Shown here one piece after another: positions 1 to 5,608 of a stretch of DNA of 8,663 nucleotides. Position 1 is the first letter of the stretch. Every line of letters starts with the position of its first letter. Source of the DNA: an uncultured Mucispirillum sp. (lineage in GTDB: Bacteria > Chrysiogenota > Deferribacteres > Deferribacterales > Mucispirillaceae); assembly GCA_945947845.1 (NCBI GenBank), contig CAMEZN010000054.1, positions 1 through 8,663 of the forward strand, in the 5' to 3' direction. Made by a program: the position numbers and the translations under genes. A model generated the notes under the pieces. That model had not been told where the DNA came from. It did no database searches and saw nothing but the letters and a program-made list of their open reading frames with translations.

Positions 1-6
1 TGAAGT

Positions 7-1314
7 ATGAACCCATTAGCAAAAAGCTTAAATGAAGTTATCCAAGCAAACAACCCCTGCATTTTAGAAATGCTTTCAAATGTCGGCAAAGAAATGTTTA
101 TGCCAAAAGGCATATTAAGCCAAAGTGCTGAGGCGAAAGTGAAAGCAACTAAATTTAATGCTACAATAGGCATATCTACTGCAAAGGGTGAGCCTATGTA
201 TCTTGAAAGTATGTTTAAAAGGTTTCAAGGTATACACCCTAAAAAATTATTTACTTATGCACCTGCAACTGGTCTGCCTGAATTAAGGGAGTTATGGTCT
301 AAAAAGATTAGAAATGAAAATCCGTCCTTAGAGAATATCCAAATGAGTAACCCTGTTGTATGTAATGCTTTAACGAACGGGCTTGTTACAGCTGGGGAAT
401 TATTTTTAAATAAAGGTGATTTTGTAGTGCTGCCAGATAAGTTTTGGGGTAATTACAGGTTAATGTTCAGCACATTAATTGGTGCAGAGATAGCCACATA
501 TGAAACATTTAATGAGAATAATGGTTATAATGTGGAAGGTCTTTTAAAAAAAGTTAAAGAATGTGGTATGAAAAACAAGAAAGTTTTTGTTGTTCTTAAC
601 TTTCCAAATAACCCAACTGGCTATACTCTAACAAAAGATGAGGCTGTAAGTTTAAGCAATGGTTTAGTAGAGATAGCAGAAAGCGGTATAAATATTGTTG
701 CAGTTAGTGATGATGCTTATTTCGGCTTATTTTTTGATGATGTGTTTAAAGAATCATTATTTAGTATGCTTGCAGGCAGAAGTGAAAGGCTTTTAGCAAT
801 AAAGATAGATGGTATTACAAAAGAAAGCTTTGCATGGGGTTTTCGTGTAGGGTTTATTACATTTGGTCAAACTATAAAAGGTGATAACTCAGAACTTTTT
901 AAAGCACTTGAAACAAAAGCGGCAGGTTATTTAAGAGCTACAATTTCTAGTGCACCACACCCAAGCCAGTCTATTACGGTAGATGTATTAAAAGAGCCGT
1001 CTTTTAAATTTGAAAGGGGCGAGCTTAATGCTGTAATTGAAGAAAGATGTAAAAAAGTTAAATCAATTTTTGATAAAGGACTATATGCAGATGAGTTTAC
1101 TCCATACCCATTTAATTCTGGTTATTTTATGTGCATAAGGTTAAAAAATGTTGATGCAGAAACTCTCCGTCTTGCATTATTAGATAAATATGGAGTAGGT
1201 GTTATCAGCACAAACCAAACAGATATAAGAATAGCTTTTTCAAGTGTAGATGTGGAGAATATTGAAGAGTTGTATTCTATTATTTATCAGTGCTGCAAAT
1301 CCCTTACAGCATAA
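7..1314 (+). CDS. PLP-dependent class I/II aminotransferase
   Basis: Predicted cytosolic fold-type I aminotransferase of 435 aa, transferring an amino group between an amino acid and a 2-oxoacid through pyridoxal phosphate. Landmarks seen: NFPNNPTGY at residues 198-206 (cofactor/substrate Asn motif), SDDAY at 234-238 with Asp235 placed to contact the pyridine nitrogen and Tyr238 its O3', the Schiff-base Lys272 in TKESFAWGFRVG with Arg280 eight residues later (phosphate binding), and Arg408 in the C-terminal IRIAF segment, the usual carboxylate-binding Arg. Length and motif order fit a complete enzyme. The ATG at 7 is the only possible start here, because an in-frame TGA lies at 1-3; the ribosome-binding site falls outside the window. 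Substrate cannot be read from the sequence: aspartate/aromatic/alanine-type activities all remain possible, so no symbol is given. The next gene is convergent, so this is the last gene of its transcript. Confidence 0.93.
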   Translation: MNPLAKSLNEVIQANNPCILEMLSNVGKEMFMPKGILSQSAEAKVKATKFNATIGISTAKGEPMYLESMFKRFQGIHPKKLFTYAPATGLPELRELWSKKIRNENPSLENIQMSNPVVCNALTNGLVTAGELFLNKGDFVVLPDKFWGNYRLMFSTLIGAEIATYETFNENNGYNVEGLLKKVKECGMKNKKVFVVLNFPNNPTGYTLTKDEAVSLSNGLVEIAESGINIVAVSDDAYFGLFFDDVFKESLFSMLAGRSERLLAIKIDGITKESFAWGFRVGFITFGQTIKGDNSELFKALETKAAGYLRATISSAPHPSQSITVDVLKEPSFKFERGELNAVIEERCKKVKSIFDKGLYADEFTPYPFNSGYFMCIRLKNVDAETLRLALLDKYGVGVISTNQTDIRIAFSSVDVENIEELYSIIYQCCKSLTA

Positions 1315-1316
1315 TC

Positions 1317-1418
1317 TTTTACTTTTATGCGTTGTTATTTTTAAATTCAGCTTCGGTCATTTACTGTTTTTGTAAACTCCCTTGCTGAATTTAAAAGCCG
1401 CCTAGCATAAAAGTAAAA
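1317..1418. repeat. Structured palindromic element, unit 1 (three-tier hairpin)
   Basis: Three nested inverted-repeat arms are perfect within the unit: outer 14 bp (1317-1330 with 1405-1418), middle 13 bp (1339-1351 with 1384-1396) and apical 5 bp (TTTAC 1360-1364 with GTAAA 1372-1376) around a 7-nt loop. The arms are separated by internal loops of 8x8 (GTTGTTAT / GCCGCCTA) and 8x7 nt. It begins 3 nt after the aminotransferase stop codon, so it would form the 3' end of that transcript if transcription continues. It lacks a clean U-tract, so it is not a typical intrinsic terminator, though it could protect the 3' end. Strand of action is unknown. Confidence 0.75.
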
Positions 1419-1444
1419 TCTTTATACTTCTTTACTGTTTAATT

Positions 1445-1544
1445 TTTTTGATTTATACGGTGTTGGTATTTTTTTGCCTTGCTCATTTACCAGCTATGTA
1501 AACTCGCATCGGCAAAAAAATATCCGCCTTGTCTAAATCAAAAA
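1445..1544. repeat. Structured palindromic element, unit 2 (same layout, different arms)
   Basis: It has the same three-tier layout as the element at 1317-1418. The outer arm is 11 bp (1445-1455 with 1534-1544), the middle arm 12 bp (1467-1478 with 1511-1522), and the apical arm is again TTTAC/GTAAA (1486-1490 with 1498-1502) around a 7-nt loop. Outer and middle arm sequences are unrelated to those of unit 1, but each still pairs within its own unit. Conserved bases are outside the variable arms: GTTG followed by a TATTTTT run on the left, TCATTTAC and GTAAACTC at the apex, CCGCCT on the right, and AAATCTTTA after the outer arm. In RNA, G-U pairs would make much of the outer internal loop nearly continuous. 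Confidence 0.72.
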
Positions 1545-1563
1545 TCTTTAAGCCTTATGCGGC

Positions 1564-1631
1564 TTTTGTAAACTCTCTTGCTGAATTTAAAAGCCACCTA
1601 GCATAAAAGTAAAATCTTTATACTTCTTTAC
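1564..1631. repeat. Half copy of unit 1 (68-bp direct repeat of 1368-1435)
   Basis: Positions 1564-1631 repeat 1368-1435 with two mismatches (1380/1576 and 1400/1596), at an offset of 196 bp. The copied block starts inside the apical loop of unit 1 and contains only the descending half of the hairpin plus 17 bp of right flank. The ascending arms are missing and are replaced by a short AAGCC/GGCTT stem (1550-1554 with 1561-1565). Its outer arm (1601-1614) is identical to 1405-1418, so it could pair with the left arm of unit 1 as an alternative fold. Confidence 0.85.
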
Positions 1632-1700
1632 AGCATAGTCGGCTTAATCTTTTTCAACAAATCATCTTTAACCTATCTAAAAATTAAAAAAATAGAAAAC

Positions 1701-1729
1701 AAAAAACCCCTGTAAATATATTACAGGGG
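1701..1729 (-). terminator. Rho-independent terminator of lipoprotein 1
   Basis: A perfect 9-bp stem (1707-1715 with 1721-1729, GC-rich CCCC/GGGG at its base) encloses a 5-nt AT loop. Read on the minus strand it is followed at once by six T residues (1706-1701). It lies about 50 nt past the stop codon of the minus-strand lipoprotein gene at 1780. There is no T-tract on the plus side, so it serves the minus strand. Confidence 0.88.
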
Positions 1730-1779
1730 CATAAGTATAGATGAGTATATAAATTATTAGAATAATTTATATTGTTTAT

Positions 1780-3042
1780 TTATTTATTTTCTGACTTACA
1801 GGCATTTGCTAAACGAGAATTAATAGAATCTACAATACCATTTATATTATATTGGTCAGTTCCGATATCTAATATTGCTGTAAAGTCGCCTTTCTGTGAT
1901 TTATCAGCTAATTCAACAGTATAGTAGCATGATGTTTGACTTGCTGGTATAGTGATAGTATTAGCAATAACATTGCACCCATTATCTTTTGTTGGAACAA
2001 CTTTAAATTTTGCTTTATCAGGACCACTTATTGTATATTTAGAAATGCTTACACCATTTTCTAATATACCTACATATAATTCTTTATCTTCCATTAGATA
2101 ATCAATTATATATGATGGAATAGAGCTATCATTTATTATATATGATGGAGTAAAGCTATCAACTATTTTTTCATAACTTATATCAGAATTTACTTCCATT
2201 AATACATTGTAAGATGGTTTAGTATTATCTTTAGGAGAAAATATTATTAATTGAGAGCCATTATATAAAGTACCTTCTGTATTTTTCTTTACAGTGATTG
2301 TGCAGGCTTCATTTGTTAAAGCTGTTAATGTATTTCCTTCTATTGTGCAGTTTACACCATCACTTTCTAAATGATAAGAATATGAATCATTGATTTGATA
2401 TACATCATCTTTAGCAAAAGGAATTTGAAATGTTTGTGGCTCTAAATCTGTTAAAATTTTATCGTCTAAATTATATGGAGCTGTACCCATATCTACATTA
2501 TTGATACTTGGAGATTTTTCGTTGTTACTATTAACAGCATAATTAAAAACTCTCATTTGTACATATTTTTTTGCATTCATTAATTTTTCAACAGTTGGAA
2601 CTGTATCTGGTGTTGGACATACTGTTTCAAAAGATTGAATATAGTCAACATCAATCCATAATAATTTTGTATTTAATTCTGTTGGTTTGTAAGTATATTT
2701 AATTTCGCATGATGCTCCAGCAGCTAATTTACTTCTGACTTCATAATTGCCATATAAATTTACAAATTCATCACATGTAGAGCTAGCTGTATCAAATACT
2801 ACAGAGTCTTCCATAGTATATTGATGTATTGTAGCATCTAAGTCAGCTTCTACAGCATGTGGGTTAGTAAAAGTAATGGTATTTACAGTTTCTTCACCAA
2901 TTTTACCAATAAATTTAAATGTAATAGTTTCGCTGTTATCAGTTATTGGTGGGTTGTTTGATGATGATTTATCATCACCAGCACATGCAGCTAAACCAAG
3001 AATAAGCAGGCATGCAAAAGTTAAGTTTTTTAGTTTTTTCAT
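1780..3042 (-). CDS. Phase-variable lipoprotein 1 with ASH-like Ig segments
   Basis: Secreted lipoprotein of 420 aa with no recognised named family. Residues 1-20 are a type II signal peptide: basic MKKLKN, a hydrophobic core and lipobox LAAC with acylated Cys20. An acidic/Ser-Asn linker follows. Residues about 40-135 fit the ASH / choice-of-anchor D pattern: a T-N strand (TFTNP), then STC at Cys90 and AAGASCEIKYTYKP with Cys112. A second segment of this sort is near 333-394 (Cys356, Cys372). A Cys232/Cys247 region may be another beta domain. Eight Cys beyond the lipobox suggest disulfides. The start at 3042 is set by GGAG (3052-3049), 6 nt upstream. The N-terminal 200 residues resemble the neighbouring lipoprotein in motif order (STC, then SCEI-Y-P, then an AK-rich helix). 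Outer-membrane or surface location is inferred; ligand unknown. Confidence 0.88.
   Translation of the reverse strand: MKKLKNLTFACLLILGLAACAGDDKSSSNNPPITDNSETITFKFIGKIGEETVNTITFTNPHAVEADLDATIHQYTMEDSVVFDTASSTCDEFVNLYGNYEVRSKLAAGASCEIKYTYKPTELNTKLLWIDVDYIQSFETVCPTPDTVPTVEKLMNAKKYVQMRVFNYAVNSNNEKSPSINNVDMGTAPYNLDDKILTDLEPQTFQIPFAKDDVYQINDSYSYHLESDGVNCTIEGNTLTALTNEACTITVKKNTEGTLYNGSQLIIFSPKDNTKPSYNVLMEVNSDISYEKIVDSFTPSYIINDSSIPSYIIDYLMEDKELYVGILENGVSISKYTISGPDKAKFKVVPTKDNGCNVIANTITIPASQTSCYYTVELADKSQKGDFTAILDIGTDQYNINGIVDSINSRLANACKSENK
2101..2160 (-). repeat. In-frame 30-bp tandem duplication inside lipoprotein 1
   Basis: Positions 2101-2130 and 2131-2160 are adjacent 30-bp copies differing at 4 sites. 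They encode consecutive 10-residue units that share PSYII (residues 299-303 and 309-313). The period is a multiple of three, so copy-number change would keep the reading frame. Confidence 0.8.
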
Positions 3043-3048
3043 AGCATT

Positions 3049-3052
3049 CTCC
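3049..3052 (-). promoter_or_regulatory. Ribosome-binding site of lipoprotein 1
   Basis: GGAG on the minus strand is preceded by a run of A and lies 6 nt before the ATG at 3042. It fixes the start and shows that the 5' UTR after the predicted promoter is only about 25 nt. Confidence 0.85.
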
Positions 3053-3073
3053 TTTTTTTATAAAATGTGTCTC

Positions 3074-3100
3074 ATTATACGTGGGGGGGGGAATTGTCAA
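3074..3100 (-). promoter_or_regulatory. Sigma-70 promoter of lipoprotein 1 with poly-C spacer
   Basis: On the minus strand a perfect -35 TTGACA (3100-3095) and a perfect -10 TATAAT (3079-3074) are separated by 15 nt, made of ATT, nine C and ACG. The expected transcription start is near 3068. A 15-nt spacer is two short of the usual 17, so this state should be weak, and gain of one or two C should raise expression. The ATACTTGACA block is shared exactly with the promoter at 5444-5474. The architecture matches known phase-variable promoters such as Neisseria porA and opc, where a homopolymer lies between -35 and -10. Confidence 0.88.
3083..3091 (-). repeat. Homopolymer C9 (G9 on plus strand) in promoter spacer
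   Basis: Nine consecutive G on the plus strand stand in a very AT-rich intergenic region, exactly between the -35 and -10 boxes of the lipoprotein 1 promoter. Tracts of this kind are prone to slipped-strand mispairing during replication. Confidence 0.92.
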
Positions 3101-3399
3101 GTATTTTTTACTGTCTTGAAGTTTTATTAATATGTTTCTGTTAATCACATATCTATATTCAAGCATTCTATTGTGATAAATTGAGTATATTAATATTAAC
3201 TTTTTGGGCTATTTTGTATAAAGCGTATGTTGGTTTAGTAATAACATCTTATGTTCATTTTAATTCAACATAAGGAATAAGATAATAAATATATGATTTC
3301 TGAATTTTTTGGTGGTAGATATAAACTATCTGTAAAAAAATTGCAAATATAGTATATAATATAAAAATATATGCTATACATTGCAGTAAATTTGTATAT
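3101..3399. other. AT-rich non-coding stretch between the two lipoprotein units
   Basis: No credible gene is seen in either strand. It contains an 8-bp stem CTTATGTT/AACATAAG (3248-3255 with 3267-3274, 11-nt loop) without a T-tract. There is also an imperfect hairpin of about 16 bp near 3342-3357 with 3369-3385, made largely of A and T. Neither can be assigned a role. A -35 element or operator for the lipoprotein 1 promoter beyond 3100 is not recognisable. Confidence 0.6.
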
Positions 3400-3438
3400 A
3401 AAAAAACTCCCTAATGAAATATTCAAAAGGGAGTTTTT
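3400..3438 (-). terminator. Rho-independent terminator of lipoprotein 2
   Basis: An 11-bp perfect stem (3402-3412 with 3428-3438) has core CTCCCT/AGGGAG and a 15-nt loop. On the minus strand the stem runs into seven T (3406-3400), about 20 nt past the stop codon at 3460. It ends the lipoprotein 2 transcript well before the lipoprotein 1 promoter, so the two genes are separate units. A shorter T run on the plus side gives weak potential in the other direction. Confidence 0.88.
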
Positions 3439-3459
3439 GGGTTTAATAATTATTTTAAA

Positions 3460-5409
3460 TTAACGAGCAAGCAAATTATGGCGGATAGCTCCATCTTTTT
3501 CTTCATATTGTGTATCTAAATAATATAATTGAATGCTGTCCATATTATCATCTGGTTTAGTGTTAGGTGTTTCATAATTTGCATAATTTGTGCCAGTAAA
3601 AGAAGAAAGTGGATATTCTCTTGCTAATTCAATATTCCCACAAGTTCCAGTTAATAAAACATAATCAGTAGGGTTGATTTCCATAGTTCCATCACTATTA
3701 TATGAAAAATTATTTCTACGATATTGTTTTAATTCAAGGTTTTCTATTGTTCTTGGTTCTTTATCAAAATAATTTGTCATGTTGAATTTAAATCTATCTT
3801 CAGCAAGCCAGCATCTAGCATTTAAATCCATATTATTATTTTGGTATTGGTTGCTGTTAGTAACCATTTTTTCTAATAAAATAAATGCAGTAGATGCACT
3901 TTCTTCATTAGATATACTTGGTATCGTATTATTACGATTAAACATTATTTTACCTTGAGAAACAATTATGCTGGAAGTAAAATCACTAGGTGATGTTGGC
4001 TCTTGTCCATTTGCAATAAAATCTGTTGCTGGATATATCATGCTAATATTATTATCTCCACATTTGCCAGTAACAGTTACATATTCCTGCTTTATTGCTG
4101 AAATAACAGGAAATGTTGTATTATTATATATTGTTTTAGCTGTTGCAGTTAAATCTTTGGCACTGTTTTGTTTAAAAGCATTTCCTGCTGATGAATCTAC
4201 ATCTGCCTCAGTCCAGCATTTAGCATTATATATAGTAGTAGTGCCATCAGTGTCAATATTACTGCTTAAATACATATAAACATTAGAGTTAAATGTAGGT
4301 GGAACTGGAGTCTCTTCTATTTCAGTTTTAGTTATATAATATGCTTTATCGTCTTTTAAGTATTTTTCTTTATAATAGTTATCTTTGCCTATATGAAGCC
4401 CTATTTTCAATTCACCTTGTCCACCTTTACTACAATTAACAGTGATTTGCTTATTATTAGGATTAGAAGCAGCTGTGCAGCGACTATTATTGCTGTTAAA
4501 ATCAAAAGTGTAGAAAGTTGATAACTGTGTTTCTATATCTAGTTTTGGGGAAAGTTTTGGTGCAATAGTTTCATCAGTATTAGTTTTACTATCAGTTTCA
4601 CTATCTATATTATTTTGTAATAATTTAAATGGAATAGTTGTTGAAGTATTTGAATCTGTATTTAAAAAGTTAACTGTATATACTGTGTCATTGTTTGCAG
4701 CATCAAAAGTTTCTATTATATATTCAGGGCCGTCTGTTAATGCACCAGTATTTTTATTAAAAGTATGGTTTTCTTCTGTTCCTACTATTTCACCTTTTTT
4801 ACCAACAAATTTTAATACAGTTTCAGATAATTGATATGCATTATTAGCTTTTGCTTTTTCTATAAGAGCTTCAGCAGTTAAAACATCCATATCTGGATTT
4901 CTTCCTTCTTTTGGGTCAATAAAATATGATTTTTTAAAATACTCAATTGTAATTTTATCTACAAATACAAATGCACTAGTAGGTGCGAGTTTATAAGTAA
5001 TCTCACATGACTGACCTTTTTCTAATTCATTAGGTATTATACCATAAGATCCATTAGGACTTCCAGTAGCTGTTCCACATGTAGAGCTTAAAAAAATGAT
5101 ATTATTATTAATAGCAGTTATAGGATGACCTATTGGTATTGGAAGAGCAGTAATTTCATCGTTATTATATTTAACTCTGACAATTGCTGTTGCATAATCT
5201 TTTGTTTCATTTGTTGCATTATCAAATGGGTTAGCAATACGCAGAGTATATGTTCCATCTGATACTGTGCCTACTTCAATAGGGTTTGATGATACATCAA
5301 CAGAATTAGTAACTTTTGGCGCAACGCCTACACTTCCGCCACTATCTTCTGAACAGCCTGTAATAACAGGTATCATAAAAATTGCAAGTAATGATAAAAT
5401 TTTTTTCAT
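3460..5409 (-). CDS. Phase-variable lipoprotein 2, large, with ASH-like domain and C-terminal Cys repeats
   Basis: Secreted lipoprotein of 649 aa from the start chosen here; no named family recognised. The signal peptide MKKILSLLAIFMIPVITGC places the acylated Cys at residue 19. Residues about 30-160 carry an ASH-like Ig segment with SSTC (Cys111) and QSCEITYKLAP (Cys135), matching the paralogue upstream of the same AK-rich helix (about 177-190). A Ser/Thr/Asn/Asp-rich linker lies around 255-290 and a Cys pair at 311/326. The C-terminal part holds two related units of about 90-100 residues (376-464 and 506-605), each with a CW pair and a later GxCG (Cys398/Cys450; Cys533/Cys590). I chose ATG 5409 because GGAAGG (5423-5418) stands just upstream. 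An in-frame ATG at 5445 would lie inside the -10 box and add a poor, basic extension. Surface exposure is inferred; function unknown. Confidence 0.87.
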   Translation of the reverse strand: MKKILSLLAIFMIPVITGCSEDSGGSVGVAPKVTNSVDVSSNPIEVGTVSDGTYTLRIANPFDNATNETKDYATAIVRVKYNNDEITALPIPIGHPITAINNNIIFLSSTCGTATGSPNGSYGIIPNELEKGQSCEITYKLAPTSAFVFVDKITIEYFKKSYFIDPKEGRNPDMDVLTAEALIEKAKANNAYQLSETVLKFVGKKGEIVGTEENHTFNKNTGALTDGPEYIIETFDAANNDTVYTVNFLNTDSNTSTTIPFKLLQNNIDSETDSKTNTDETIAPKLSPKLDIETQLSTFYTFDFNSNNSRCTAASNPNNKQITVNCSKGGQGELKIGLHIGKDNYYKEKYLKDDKAYYITKTEIEETPVPPTFNSNVYMYLSSNIDTDGTTTIYNAKCWTEADVDSSAGNAFKQNSAKDLTATAKTIYNNTTFPVISAIKQEYVTVTGKCGDNNISMIYPATDFIANGQEPTSPSDFTSSIIVSQGKIMFNRNNTIPSISNEESASTAFILLEKMVTNSNQYQNNNMDLNARCWLAEDRFKFNMTNYFDKEPRTIENLELKQYRRNNFSYNSDGTMEINPTDYVLLTGTCGNIELAREYPLSSFTGTNYANYETPNTKPDDNMDSIQLYYLDTQYEEKDGAIRHNLLAR

Positions 5410-5417
5410 TTTTTTCA

Positions 5418-5423
5418 CCTTCC
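5418..5423 (-). promoter_or_regulatory. Ribosome-binding site of lipoprotein 2
   Basis: GGAAGG on the minus strand is followed by TG and six A before ATG at 5409. It decides the start against the longer in-frame ATG at 5445, which has no Shine-Dalgarno sequence and precedes the predicted transcription start. Confidence 0.85.
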
Positions 5424-5443
5424 TTAATATAAAAAGATAGTGC

Positions 5444-5474
5444 ATTATAAAGGCGGGGGGGGGGATTTTGTCAA
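5444..5474 (-). promoter_or_regulatory. Sigma-70 promoter of lipoprotein 2 with poly-C spacer
   Basis: On the minus strand a perfect TTGACA (5474-5469) and a perfect TATAAT (5449-5444) are separated by 19 nt: AAAT, ten C, then GCCTT. The expected start is near 5438, giving a leader of about 29 nt. The spacer is two longer than 17, so loss of one or two C should increase expression, the opposite direction from the promoter at 3074-3100. The ATACTTGACA block and the G after TATAAT are identical in both promoters. Confidence 0.88.
5455..5464 (-). repeat. Homopolymer C10 (G10 on plus strand) in promoter spacer
   Basis: Ten consecutive G on the plus strand form the core of the spacer between -35 and -10 of the lipoprotein 2 promoter. 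It is the longest G/C homopolymer in the window. Confidence 0.92.
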
Positions 5475-5543
5475 GTATCTTTTTGAAATTTTTAAAAAAA
5501 TTTAAAATAAGCTATAAATTGTGGGTGTAATTTAAATATATTC

Positions 5544-5571
5544 TTGAATATTAATTAGTTTATGATATAGT
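5544..5571 (+). promoter_or_regulatory. Probable promoter of the trhP-ligA unit
   Basis: TTGAAT (5544-5549) and TATAGT (5566-5571) are 16 nt apart, with a TG at 5563-5564 making an extended -10. The expected start is about 5578, some 30 nt before the ATG at 5609. It diverges from the lipoprotein 2 promoter. The region is AT-rich, so chance matches are possible. Confidence 0.45.
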
Positions 5572-5608
5572 AATCCAATAAAAAAAATAATAAAAAGGAT
5601 AATAATAT

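Noticed and set aside
1317..1544. Integron attC sites, because of structure-conserved, sequence-variable hairpins
   Set aside because: No integrase or cassette genes are present, the GTTRRRY/RYYYAAC core pair is not found, and the two units sit together without a cassette ORF between them.
1317..1631. CRISPR array
   Set aside because: There are only two near-identical copies with one unequal, structured spacer, no short regular repeat-spacer unit and no cas gene.
3083..3091. G-runs as assembly or sequencing artefacts
   Set aside because: Both runs sit precisely between matching -35 and -10 boxes of related genes, which chance error would not produce; only the exact length is uncertain.
2876..3166. 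Open frames of 84 aa (plus) and 63 aa (minus) over the lipoprotein 1 start
   Set aside because: They overlap the signal-peptide region and promoter in other frames, have no RBS support and show no domain.
3341..3360. Plus-strand promoter TTGCAA...TATAAT
   Set aside because: The spacer is only 8 nt and no plus-strand gene follows.
3968..4279. Plus-strand open frame of 103 aa inside lipoprotein 2
   Set aside because: It is antisense to a well-supported gene; its hydrophobic look comes from the complement of polar codons.
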